Of a stretch of DNA of 45,910 nucleotides, positions 33,176 to 40,263 are shown piece by piece (the stretch's first letter is position 1; each line of letters starts with the position of its first letter). The position numbers and the translations under genes were made by a program. Origin of the DNA: Pseudomonadota bacterium (lineage in GTDB: Bacteria; Pseudomonadota; Gammaproteobacteria; Burkholderiales; Burkholderiaceae_B); NCBI GenBank assembly GCA_023432075.1, contig JAEYVD010000895.1, forward strand, positions 1-45,910. The letters run 5' to 3'. A model generated the notes under the pieces. The model was not told the origin of the DNA, did not search any database, and saw only the letters and a program-made list of their open reading frames with translations.

Positions 33176-33700
33176 TTAGTTGAGGCGCCCTTCCTTCGCT
33201 CGGACCGCCAGCACGGTCTTATTATCTTTCGCAAGGTCGCACTCATAGGTCACTGTCGTGAATGCGCCAAATCCGTTTTGGAATTGCACCTTATCGCCGA
33301 GATAGGTGATCACACCGGACTCCTTGTCCTTCCAGCGAAACCGGTCGAACTTGGATTCCAGGAGCCCGTCCGTCCACTTAAAGTCGTGCTTCGCCAGCTT
33401 CTCAACTTCTCGAACACAATACACGCCGGCCGATATAGCACCGGCATTGCCCAAACACGAGAGGTCAGTCGCTTCGCAAGCAGCCGCTCCGGCTTTGGAC
33501 GAGGATGCACCGGGCTTGGACGCATCGCCTTTATCACCACCAACCACGAAGTAGATAATCGCGAGCGCCACGATTCCAACCAAAACAGGGTGGGCCTTCT
33601 TTTTAGGAATTGACATCTTCACCGGCGCGCCACACCCAGCGCACAGCTTGGCCTTGTCGCTAACCTCTTTCCCACATTCTTTACACGTAATGAGCGCCAT
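33176..33700 (-). CDS. Zinc-ribbon membrane protein, cargo
   Basis: A 174-residue protein with an N-terminal zinc ribbon (CKECGKEVSDKAKLCAGCG, two CxxC pairs), one transmembrane segment (HPVLVGIVALAIIYFVVGG) and a C-terminal soluble domain with three to four Cys (TDLSCLGNAG, YCVREVEKL) and a beta-rich end. Probably zinc-ribbon inside and the rest outside the membrane. The ATG at 33700 has an AAGGTG site. It follows the repressor gene tail to tail and is outside the main operons, typical of a moron gene. Role unknown; surface or superinfection-exclusion functions are possible. Confidence 0.65.
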   Translation of the reverse strand: MALITCKECGKEVSDKAKLCAGCGAPVKMSIPKKKAHPVLVGIVALAIIYFVVGGDKGDASKPGASSSKAGAAACEATDLSCLGNAGAISAGVYCVREVEKLAKHDFKWTDGLLESKFDRFRWKDKESGVITYLGDKVQFQNGFGAFTTVTYECDLAKDNKTVLAVRAKEGRLN

Positions 33701-33962
33701 TTGCGACACCTTGTAATAAGAATGCTCAGGATGATATCCCATGAGTGGGACGATTGTCTGCTTGGTAGCAGACCCCCTAGTCCGCGCTGCGATCGGCCCA
33801 AACTGACCAATGAAGCATCAATCCAATCCCTGGAAGCCAGAAGAAACGAAGCTAACGCCGACGCGGTGAAGAAGGCAGCTCCCGAGGCGTAAAGCTTGTC
33901 AACCCGGCGCTCGAAATATCACGCGGCTGACCTAATCCCATAGCGCGGCTGTTCAATAGCGT

Positions 33963-34453
33963 GTGTTGGACGAAGAAAAACGAGCCCGGGCGAGTAAACT
34001 CATTTCCGATTTGTATCCGACCGCCGACCTGGCCCACAGAAGAATCCCCAACGCCTAGAGGGTGCCGACGGCATTCGCGGTCTAGCTTGCTTAACCGTCC
34101 TACTCACCCACGCTGTCAGCATGTTCTCTATCGCTGCTGCGGGCTGGCATTTGGCCGGGACCGGAAAAATTGGGGTATGGCTGTTCTTCGTGCTCAGCGC
34201 CCTGTTGCTGACGAGGAATTTCGTCAATACCGGTTTCGGCATGGATCGACTCATTTCGTACGGGGGCAGCCGCGTGATTCGCATTCTGCCCTTGTTCATT
34301 ATTGCGGTACTGGTCCATAAGGCGTTTGGCGCGCTTGGCATTGCCGCGTGGTCCGACGTCATGGCCGCCCTGACGTTCCAAAAGGGCTACGCCCATTTGT
34401 GGACCGTCCCAGTGGAATTCACCTTCTACCTTTGGCTACTCCGGCTTAGCCAG
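33963..34453 (+). pseudogene. Broken O-acyltransferase (acyltransferase 3 family)
   Basis: Around 33963-34055 one frame encodes SDLYPTADLAHRRIPNA, then a TAG stop. A one-base shift restores LEGADGIRGLACLTVLLTHA, GVWLFFVLSALLLTRNF and LWTVPVEFTFYLWLL. This is the N-terminal half of an OafA/YrhL-type membrane acyltransferase: the RG and TH motifs, VLSALLL and VEF are visible. The rest of the protein is missing, and at about 34450 the sequence changes to a repressor-gene remnant. Phage acyltransferases of this family modify O-antigen and change serotype. It is frameshifted and truncated. Confidence 0.75.
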
Positions 34454-34512
34454 GTGGTTTGGGCCGCGCCAAGCTGCAGGATGATGAGGCTGGGCAGTGG
34501 GTGCGCGCTTAG
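34449..34512 (+). pseudogene. 3'-end remnant of a second CI-like repressor gene
   Basis: The bases read, with one base missing, as GQVVWAA..KLQDDEAGQWVRA and stop, matching the end of the intact repressor (GQVVWAGCRLPDDEAGQWVKC) at 32926-32991. This is a fragment of a homologous gene, not a copy of the local one, as several codons differ. It is fused directly to the acyltransferase remnant. Confidence 0.75.
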
Positions 34513-34517
34513 CGAAT

Positions 34518-34799
34518 CTAAGACTTGAGCCAAATTGCTACGCGGGAGCCGGGACAGATAAATACTGCGCCAAGGGGATCAATTTGTTCAGAAACGTTCA
34601 GATTCGCCATCACCCGATCCCCCGCAACCAGTTGATTTGCAACGGCTTTGATCGTTTCCGTGCGTTTTGAAAACCGGCTGGATACGGCACCTTTGCTCAC
34701 GCCGAATTCGCGTGCCAGTGCGGATGTGGACTCACCGGCTAGCAGACGCTTGCAGATGGTCTCCCACTGGGCGTCCTTCAGCTTCGAAGGTCGTCCAAT
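34518..34799 (-). pseudogene. Terminase-small-subunit-like N-terminal fragment
   Basis: The open frame encodes GRPSKLKDAQWETICKRLLA, then ESTSALAREFGVSKGAVSSR and ETIKAVANQLVAGDRVMANL. This resembles the helix-turn-helix start of phage small terminase proteins. After NVSEQ the sequence is unrelated, so the C-terminal half is lost. At the 5' end the frame opens with ATT after GGAAGG-TTAA, so the start codon may be a mutated ATG. It is a leftover of a head/packaging module that is otherwise absent from the window. Confidence 0.55.
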
Positions 34800-34857
34800 T
34801 TAACCTTCCACAATATAATGATACATTCCGAAACCACACCAGCCGGCTGGAGTTCCC

Positions 34858-35430
34858 GTGCCCGATTACATCTCTCCGATCATTGCAGTCATTGTTTTCG
34901 CCTTCACTGCAAAGCAGTATCTGGACGTACGTCGGCGTGAGCTCGAGGAATCGCAGACCACGCACTACCATAAATTGATCAGGCAACTTCTCGTCGACGA
35001 CATAGCCGGGGGGCCGTTTATTGATCTTCAAATATCTGCGGTCTATGAGCTATCACTCATGCCAGCCAGATACAACGCGAGTTCCGCGATCATTCTCAAG
35101 CGGTTGAGATCGCGTCTAAACGGGATCGCAGGTCGTGATGATCTGGTAGCTTCCATTGACGATGCATTGGGGAAGCTGGCTGAGAAAACCGCTCCCCGTC
35201 CTTCCAAGCATCGGCATCGACTTCTTTCGGTTGATCTGGCCGTTGCTCTTGGGCTTGGATCAGGCTGCGCCGTAGCCGCCATTCAAGCAGCACAGGACTA
35301 CTTTTCCATAACACCGGTATGGATGCTAGCTACGACGCTTAGCTTGACTGCGGCGTTTTTGCTTTGCGCTCACTGGTTCGCTTTTCGCATCCAAGCCCTC
35401 CGTCCTGGTTCAGGCTCTGACTCGCCCTAG
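34858..35430 (+). CDS. Unrecognised membrane protein, cargo
   Basis: A 190-residue protein with one N-terminal transmembrane segment (SPIIAVIVFAFTAKQYL), a cytoplasmic helical part of about 110 residues (KLIRQLLVDDIAG, IILKRLRSRLNGIAG) and two C-terminal segments (about 125-145 and 155-172). The GTG start at 34858 has a CTGGAG site 7 bases upstream. The bases are less GC-rich than the chromosome. It lies between prophage remnants, so it is probably a moron gene. Function unknown. Confidence 0.55.
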   Translation: MPDYISPIIAVIVFAFTAKQYLDVRRRELEESQTTHYHKLIRQLLVDDIAGGPFIDLQISAVYELSLMPARYNASSAIILKRLRSRLNGIAGRDDLVASIDDALGKLAEKTAPRPSKHRHRLLSVDLAVALGLGSGCAVAAIQAAQDYFSITPVWMLATTLSLTAAFLLCAHWFAFRIQALRPGSGSDSP

Positions 35431-35895
35431 GCTTTACTAAGCTGTGGCCCGACGCTTGGAGCACCCGTAGTGTGCGCTGGCTGGACCGCTAGGGGCTTAA
35501 AGGGCGGCGCCGATCGGAGCCCGCAACACAGGGCTATCCCCGAGTTCAGCGATGAGCACTGACGCGCTGCTGGCCTGTGAATTGTGGCGGCTCTTCCCAC
35601 AGAGCAGAGCCCGGAGCGTGACGTCTGCCAGCCGGCGCCCGTTCGGCCCGGCGGTCGGTTCTTTCCGGCCCCTGCTCTTAGAAACAAACAAGCCGCCCGT
35701 GGGGCGGCACTTCCCAACGGCCATATCCCACGGTTATTCCCTTTTCAATCGACACAACGCGCAAGCAAAAAAGTGCACCCGCGCCTAGCGTTGCTGGAAG
35801 CCCATTAGACACACGTAATTAACTCGGATATTATCGTTACATTCTGATTCACGGATCAGAATCCGACATTACTTTTAACCAATATTGGAGAAGAT
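35431..35895. other. Non-coding gap with terminator and inverted repeat
   Basis: I see no credible gene in these 465 bases. A hairpin with arms AGCCGCCC / GGGCGGC (about 35692-35708) may terminate transcription. A perfect 8-base inverted repeat ATTCTGAT...ATCAGAAT (35841-35862) lies 34 bases before the next gene and could be an operator. Confidence 0.5.
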
Positions 35896-36129
35896 ATGGC
35901 GTTTTACTTGGACGCGATCAAGGTAAAAAAAGCAAATCCACATCCGATTTTTGACAAAACGTACAGCCCCGGAGAAATCGTTCCAAACTCTGGCCTTTAC
36001 TACTGCACTCAGTGCAACAGCGAGATTGCGGCCAATGCTACCGATCCGTTTCCCCCGCAAAACAAAGCTCAGCACTCGAACCATGACGGCCCAATCGAGT
36101 GGAAGCTTTTAGTACTCGCTGAGTATTGA
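35896..36129 (+). CDS. Small Cys-containing protein, cargo
   Basis: A 77-residue protein with FDKTYSPGEIVPNSGLYYCT, CNSEIAANATDPFPPQNKAQ and HSNHDGPIEWKLL. The CTQC pair and nearby His residues suggest a small zinc-binding fold, like the protein L/YjzC-like families. A GGAGAAGAT site precedes the ATG, and an inverted repeat lies just upstream. The bases are AT-rich relative to the chromosome. Role unknown. Confidence 0.6.
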   Translation: MAFYLDAIKVKKANPHPIFDKTYSPGEIVPNSGLYYCTQCNSEIAANATDPFPPQNKAQHSNHDGPIEWKLLVLAEY

Positions 36130-36169
36130 GCCGTCAGAATTTCGGCCCGTCAACCATGCTTGATGGGCA

Positions 36170-36290
36170 CCCGCTGCACAGCCTTCCGGGCGGGGTCTAG
36201 TTCGCGCGGCTCAAGCGCCTTGCCCCGAGTCACATGCCGCACCAGCTACGCGCCCATCAAGTCCATTACCTCGTGCGCGTACTTCACGCC
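36170..36290 (-). pseudogene. Broken copy of the Q2 winged-helix gene
   Basis: The minus strand reads KYAHEVMDLMGA, then a stop codon, then LVRHVTRGKALEPRELDPAR in the same frame. It matches the gene at 29405-29665, with an internal deletion and a premature stop. It follows the Q1 copy in the same order as in the intact locus. Confidence 0.65.
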
Positions 36291-36640
36291 AACCTCCTTT
36301 CGATCTGGCCGCGGACAGGCCCACGTACAGCTTGTATTCGGTTTCGGTCAGGGCGACGCCGGTCGAGTTGGCGATCCAGGGACGCGCGGCCTTGCGCCGT
36401 CCCTTCGGGTCCAGGCCGCCGAACTTGGCGTTCTTCTGCGGGTACTCGGCAATGATCACCATGCGCTCGTGCCACGGCAGCGCGGCGTGCATGGCCTCAA
36501 CCACCAGAGCGTGGTCATGGAAGATCGGCCGGGGATCGTCTTCCCAGGACACGTAGGCCTCCATGTTTCCTACCGTGGCGCCGGACCACGTCCAGCGCGC
36601 CCAGTTCCACAGCAGGTCATAGCCCGACAGCCTACTCATC
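36211..36640 (-). pseudogene. Q1-like late regulator, copy 2, frameshifted at the end
   Basis: The frame encodes MSRLSGYDLLWNWARWTWSG and LPWHERMVIIAEYPQKNAKF, closely similar to copy 1. Near 36311-36316 one base is missing relative to copies 1 and 3 (GCGGACAGG versus GCGGAACAGG). The normal ending LFRSLVERRLA is replaced by an unrelated tail that runs over the start of the broken Q2 copy. Up to about residue 107 it is intact. Confidence 0.65.
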
Positions 36641-36835
36641 GGCAACCTCGTGTTGTTTGCACTTCTGCCAGTAGGGCTTGCCCTTCAGGCAGCGAACCAC
36701 CGCGTCGCCGAACGGCGACTGCACTGTCCGGGCGTTGGTGCAGCCCGCGCACGACCAATTCAGCGCGGCCTGCTGCCGGATCACCACGACGAGCATCGAG
36801 TCGCGGAATTCCCACTTTTGCAGGTCGGCCGTCAT
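36632..36835 (-). CDS. Small Cys-rich phage protein
   Basis: A 67-residue protein starting MTADLQKWEFRDSMLVVVIR, with NWSCAGCTNARTV and LKGKPYWQKCKQHEVADE. The CAGC and KC residues suggest a zinc site. Its end (LKGKPYW...CKQHEVADE) is like the C-terminal end of the 247-residue replication-region protein, which occupies the same place before Q1 in the intact locus. A few in-frame starts upstream are possible. Confidence 0.5.
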   Translation of the reverse strand: MTADLQKWEFRDSMLVVVIRQQAALNWSCAGCTNARTVQSPFGDAVVRCLKGKPYWQKCKQHEVADE

Positions 36836-36877
36836 GTGCACCATCCAATGCGCACGGCGCGATAATCTCCGCATCCA

Positions 36878-36955
36878 TCAGAATTCCTTCACGGACCAGC
36901 CGCCGCCGTCCTTCTTGGCGCGTGCCTTCACTGCGATGAACTTGAACGGGTAGGC
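36878..36955 (-). pseudogene. C-terminal fragment of a phage nuclease-like protein
   Basis: The minus strand encodes EAYPFKFIAVKARAKKDGGG and WSVKEF before TGA. The ending resembles DUF1064-type (VRR-nuclease-like) phage proteins. Upstream the sequence changes abruptly into the integrase fragment on the other strand, so the 5' part is lost. Confidence 0.45.
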
Positions 36956-36958
36956 CTC

Positions 36959-37399
36959 ATGGTTGGCATCAGTGGACGCCGACGAGCTGAGATTCTGGAG
37001 CTTGAGGAATCGGCATTGACTGCCGAGGGTGTCAAAGTGAGGGCCGCAAAGCTAAAGGCTACAGACGCTGATCGCGAGTACCTGGTCTCTTGGTCCCCTC
37101 TCCTCAGCACGCTGCTCAAAGAGACCGTGGGGCTATCCAAGCGTCACGGCACGGCATATGTATTCGCTGCGCGCTCGGGCGCTCCGTATACGGATTCCGG
37201 GTTCAAAGCGAACTGGTCAAACATAATGGCCGACCTCATGAAAGCTGGCGGGGAGCGCTTCACGGCGCATGACCTACGCGCCATGTACGTCACTGAGTTG
37301 GTGAGCCGGGAGCAGAACCCTGAAACCTACAAAAACGCCGCCGCAACACGCCGCGTTTATGACCGCCGTCGGAAGGTGAAGGTCACCCCACCGTTCTAA
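36959..37399 (+). pseudogene. Tyrosine recombinase, C-terminal fragment (int1)
   Basis: A 146-residue open frame with the catalytic domain of a phage integrase: SGRRRAEILEL (first catalytic Arg), FTAHDLRAMYVTELV (His and second Arg) and ATRRVYDRRRKVKV (nucleophile Tyr). The N-terminal arm-binding and core-binding parts are missing. The frame begins at the fusion with the regulator module. A hairpin and the att-like repeat follow, as expected for an integrase gene at the end of a prophage. It is unlikely to be functional. Confidence 0.75.
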
Positions 37400-37454
37400 T
37401 TAAATTAGAAAGCGTCTTAGTTATTAGAAATTTGCGGGCGGCAGAAAAGATAAA

Positions 37455-37471
37455 AGCCGCTCTAGGCGGCT
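37455..37471 (+). terminator. Hairpin after int1
   Basis: The inverted repeat AGCCGC / GCGGCT with a five-base loop is followed by GATTT. It lies between the integrase remnant and the att-like site and may end transcription from either side. Confidence 0.55.
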
Positions 37472-37480
37472 GATTTCTAA

Positions 37481-37515
37481 GGAATTCTTGGGTTGACTGA
37501 TGGGACTCGAACCCA
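37481..37515. other. att-like copy of the tRNA-His 3' end
   Basis: These 35 bases match 40256-40290 at 33 positions. They include CTGATGGGACTCGAACCCA, the T-arm and acceptor end of tRNA-His. The rest of the tRNA is absent, so this is an attachment-site copy left by integration. Downstream GGGGAAT / ATTCCCC-type repeats (37527-37605) could be integrase arm sites. Confidence 0.8.
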
Positions 37516-37663
37516 GATAGACGGGGAATAGCGGGGCGCACCGGGGAGCTATGCCATTGATTTTGCGGGAATCACAGCTTTTTCGTTCCCCTGCGTTTCC
37601 CCTATTCTTCCCTGGAGTGAGCCATGTGGTACATTTTTCTGTTCGTAACTATTGGAGACAGAA

Positions 37664-37843
37664 ATGAGCACAAAGACCCCGCGAGGTCGAGAGGTAAAAA
37701 GTTGGGTGATCCCTCAACAGGTGAAGCCCACGCCACCCTCAGGGCTTGACGCCACGACGCGTCAATCTGGCGGTAACGCCCAAGGACAAAACCAAGGGAA
37801 AGCTGGACATGGATCAAACGTGGGTAAACCCGGATCGAAATAA
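37664..37843 (+). CDS. Small basic hydrophilic protein, cargo operon gene 1
   Basis: A 59-residue protein starting MSTKTPRGREVKSWVIPQQV, with a Gly/Asn/Gln/Lys-rich end that looks disordered. The ATG has GGAG 7 bases upstream. Its 3' end overlaps the start of the next gene, so the two are made together. I do not recognise it. Confidence 0.5.
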   Translation: MSTKTPRGREVKSWVIPQQVKPTPPSGLDATTRQSGGNAQGQNQGKAGHGSNVGKPGSK

Positions 37844-38300
37844 CCTTATTCTGCAAGCGCGGTTCGGCCGGGAGTACGGGCAACGCTTATCGCGCTTCTA
37901 TCGCAGGGCGAACCTCCTCATCCGGTTTTTACAGATGATGGGAGGAACCGCTGCGTTCGCTACGCTTATATCCACGGAAAATCATGCGCCTGGGGCAATA
38001 GCGATGGTGTCTTCTTTGCTCGTCGCCGTTGCTGCATCGCTCGACATGCTGTGGTCGCCCGGCGAACTAGGGAGCCAGTGTGCTCGCGCCGCAGAAGCTT
38101 GGGGCCAGCTCGACGCGGATAGTGGGTCACTTGACGACGTCGCACTACAACGACGTACGGCTTCGCTCCAGTCCACGGTATTACCATCATGGGAGGCTCT
38201 TCGAACCCCCGTATTCAACGAGATATTGAGGCAGCATGGCGAGGGACACCAGGCACAATCTGAGAACCGTTGGCAGCGATTTGTATTCTGGCTGTGCTGA
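37809..38300 (+). CDS. Two-helix membrane protein, possible SLATT-like effector
   Basis: A 163-residue protein starting MDQTWVNPDRNNLILQARFG. An amphipathic helix (YGQRLSRFYRRANLL) precedes two transmembrane segments (about residues 42-58 and 63-82). A long C-terminal helical region follows with ARAAEAWGQLDADSG and LPSWEALRTPVFNEILRQHG. This topology is like SLATT-domain membrane effectors of nucleotide-linked anti-phage systems, but I see no diagnostic motif. The ATG at 37809 has an AAGGGA site. Its place in a prophage cargo region fits an exclusion or defence role; that is inference. Confidence 0.5.
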   Translation: MDQTWVNPDRNNLILQARFGREYGQRLSRFYRRANLLIRFLQMMGGTAAFATLISTENHAPGAIAMVSSLLVAVAASLDMLWSPGELGSQCARAAEAWGQLDADSGSLDDVALQRRTASLQSTVLPSWEALRTPVFNEILRQHGEGHQAQSENRWQRFVFWLC

Positions 38301-38401
38301 CACTTGGATTTACTGCCTCTCAGTGCGCCTGCCTTGCACTAGCTATGAATTTTAATCACCTCCGGCGCGGGTCTGCTGCCCGTGCAAATTAAAGGAAGCA
38401 T

Positions 38402-38626
38402 ATGTCGACAATTTCATGCGGTGACCCTGTACGGCTAATTGCCCACATCGTGAATTCTTACCCTAAGGCGGATATGGATGAGCCAACACGCATTCAAACC
38501 AAATTCCGCTTTCACGACGGTCTGGTGGTGAATGTCTTTACAAACGGAACAGTCTACTTTCAGGGGAAGGCCAGCCCGATAGAAGATGAAATCCGCAATC
38601 AGGTAGACATTATCAATCGAGCCTAG
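38402..38626 (+). CDS. Small hypothetical protein with TBP-fold-like motif, cargo
   Basis: A 74-residue protein containing TRIQTKFRFHDGLVVNVFTN, then GTVYFQGKASPIEDEI. The pattern hydrophobic-N-V-F-x-x-G-x-V-x-F-Q-G-K resembles the strand pair of small TBP-like nucleic-acid-binding domains, such as the one at the start of RNase HIII. An AAAGGAAG site precedes the ATG. Function unknown. Confidence 0.5.
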   Translation: MSTISCGDPVRLIAHIVNSYPKADMDEPTRIQTKFRFHDGLVVNVFTNGTVYFQGKASPIEDEIRNQVDIINRA

Positions 38627-38864
38627 AGCGCGGGGCCACCTTGGCGGCAGACGAAGATTTCGGCACTAGCCTTTCCGCAAGCAGCCCTGGCGATTGGCTC
38701 GCTAATGGCTGGCGGATTGTGGCAACTGTTTCCACAAGTCTGCCGCCACCTCTAGAATTCCGTGAGGGCAAGGTGCCCGCCGGGCGCCGTGACAGCAGCT
38801 AAGTAACAGCCGCGTGGGATCTAGGCTTCGTACAAAACCCTGAATCCATAAAGGATAGAAGACA
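38627..38864. other. Gap with inverted repeat
   Basis: No gene. The arms TTGTGG and CCACAA with a 9-base loop (about 38717-38738), flanked by TGGCGG / CCGCCA, form a hairpin that may end transcription of the upstream cargo gene. Confidence 0.4.
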
Positions 38865-39128
38865 ATGACATCTGACCAGAAACTCATCGCCGGAACTATG
38901 CTTGCCGACCGAATGATCCTCGGTTATGTCCTCGCAACCGTGTTGGCCAAGAAGGATGACCCCATGGGATCCTTCAACAAGCTCTATGCAGGGTTTAAAG
39001 AAACCGGTGAGCGGATGAATCAGGATTTCGGTGGCGATGCCGAATCGAATGCGATCATTCAGCATCGCATAGATCAAATCATGAACATGACGGAAGTGTC
39101 CTTGGCGGCCGCTACGAAGATCCGCTAA
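38865..39128 (+). CDS. Small hypothetical helical protein, cargo
   Basis: An 87-residue protein starting MTSDQKLIAGTMLADRMILG, with KLYAGFKETGERMNQDFGGD and IQHRIDQIMNMTEV. It looks all-helical and soluble. An AAAGGA site lies before the ATG. A hairpin (39132-39161) follows the stop. No family recognised. Confidence 0.5.
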   Translation: MTSDQKLIAGTMLADRMILGYVLATVLAKKDDPMGSFNKLYAGFKETGERMNQDFGGDAESNAIIQHRIDQIMNMTEVSLAAATKIR

Positions 39129-39131
39129 ACG

Positions 39132-39161
39132 CGATGAGCCCCGACCTTCACGCGGGGCTCA
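39132..39161 (+). terminator. Terminator after the last cargo gene
   Basis: The stem ATGAGCCCCG / CGGGGCTCAT with a 10-base loop is followed by TTCTTC. It also lies at the end of the convergent Q2 copy and matches the hairpin position downstream of Q2 in the intact locus. Confidence 0.7.
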
Positions 39162-39166
39162 TTTCT

Positions 39167-39460
39167 TCAGGGCGCAAGAGCCCGCACGTATTGTGATGGT
39201 TTCTGAAACGCTTTTCCAGATACCGATGTTATGCTTTTCCACCAATACTCAGCGTGAGCGCCACTGACCACCTCGTCGCGTGAGCTCGCAATGTGGCCTG
39301 TTTCCTCCAGGGCGAGCAGCACGCGCCACACCCAAGTCCGCACCACTGCCCTTTGACGCTGGTCTGCCCGCGGGGCAACGTGGTTGATGATCTGGCGCAT
39401 CTTGAGCCGACGCTCCGGGTAAGCCGCCATCAAATCCATCACCTCGTGCGCGTACTTCAC
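39167..39460 (-). CDS. Q2 winged-helix protein, copy 3
   Basis: A 97-residue protein with a GTG start: KYAHEVMDLMAAYPERRLKM, INHVAPRADQRQ and VWRVLLALEETGHI. It shares its first half with the gene at 29405-29665; the second half is diverged or replaced. It is intact, and its upstream neighbour is again a Q1 copy. The DNA around its stop is conserved with the regulator-tail gap of the tailocin cluster. Confidence 0.55.
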   Translation of the reverse strand: MKYAHEVMDLMAAYPERRLKMRQIINHVAPRADQRQRAVVRTWVWRVLLALEETGHIASSRDEVVSGAHAEYWWKSITSVSGKAFQKPSQYVRALAP

Positions 39461-39741
39461 GCCAGTCTCCTTTCGACCTGGCTGCGGAACAGGCCGAGGT
39501 ACAGCTTGTATTCGGTTTCGGTCAGAGCGACGCCGGTAGTGCTGGCGATCCATGCGCGCGCGGCTTTGCGCCGACCCTTCGGATCCAGCCCGCCGAACCT
39601 GGCATTCTTCTGGGGGTACTCTGCGGTGATCACCATGCGCTCGTGCCACGGCAGCGCCGCGTGCATGGCCTCCACCACCACGGCATGGTCATGGAGGATC
39701 GGCCGGGGATCATCCTCCCAGGACACGTAGGCCTCCATGTT
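39457..39741 (-). pseudogene. Q1-like late regulator, copy 3, N-terminus lost
   Basis: The frame runs from NMEAYVSWEDDPRPILHDHA through LPWHERMVITAEYPQKNARF to LYLGLFRSQVERRLA, so the C-terminal end is normal. The first ~25 residues (the WARW part) are missing: at 39741 the sequence joins the integrase fragment. No good start remains. Confidence 0.7.
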
Positions 39742-40248
39742 GGACTGCAATGGCCGAACGTAGACCTAGCTTCCGGCTCCGTGCTGGTGGCGGAAGCGTT
39801 GGTGCGCGGTGAGAGGAAGGATCGAACGAAGACGGCCGTGGCCCGACAGGTCATTTTGAACAGCCGCGCGCTGGCCGCCATTCAGTCCCAGCGCCAGCAC
39901 ACGCAAGTTGCAGGTGCTGCAGTATTCAACGATCCGCGGTACGCGGCGCAATGGGAAGACGAGCGCGCATTTCGGCGCAGCTTCTGGACGCCGACGCTGA
40001 AACTGCTGGGGATCCGCTACAGAAGGCCGTACAACATGCGGCACACGTACGCGACGGTGATGCTGATGGCTGGGATGACGCCGGCCTTCTGCGCGAAGCA
40101 GTTGGGCCACAGCGTGGAGATGTTCTTGAAAACCTATTCCAAATGGCTGTACGGTGATCAGAATGAATTGGAGATGAGACGCTTGGAAACAGCGATTTCT
40201 CCCCAGAATCTCCCCGAGAAAACAAAACAGGCGCCTAAGCGCCTGTAA
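39742..40248 (+). pseudogene. Tyrosine recombinase, C-terminal fragment (int2)
   Basis: About 168 codons of an integrase: LQWPNVDLASGSVLVAEALV, RGERKDRTKT (catalytic Lys region), MRHTYATVMLMAGMTPAFCA (Arg and His box), LGHSVEMFLKTYSKW (His and nucleophile Tyr). The N-terminal half, including the first catalytic Arg, is missing. It belongs to a different integrase family from int1. It ends 15 bases before tRNA-His, so this integrase or its parent probably used that tRNA as its target. Confidence 0.75.
40228..40245 (+). terminator. Hairpin between int2 and tRNA-His
   Basis: CAGGCGC-CTAA-GCGCCTG is a perfect inverted repeat covering the end of the int2 frame. It may terminate transcription of the tRNA from the right or of int2 from the left. 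Confidence 0.6.
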
Positions 40249-40263
40249 AGTATGGGGAATTCT

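Larger units (their letters stand above)
36211..37515. mobile_element. Prophage remnant unit 2 (regulator, Cys-rich protein, integrase end, att)
   Basis: In plus-strand order: a broken second regulator copy, a Q1 copy with a frameshift at its end, a Cys-rich small gene, the end of another gene, an integrase C-terminal fragment, a hairpin and an att-like copy of the tRNA-His end. Genes between regulator and integrase are deleted. The left border is not marked by any repeat that I can find. Confidence 0.6.

Noticed and set aside
37490..37520. Second tRNA gene
   Set aside because: Only the T-arm and acceptor end are present; D arm and anticodon arm are missing, so it is an att copy, not a tRNA.
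39643..40248. 201-residue integrase starting at 39643
   Set aside because: The part before 39742 is antisense to the Q1 copy. Only the region from about 39742 encodes integrase sequence.
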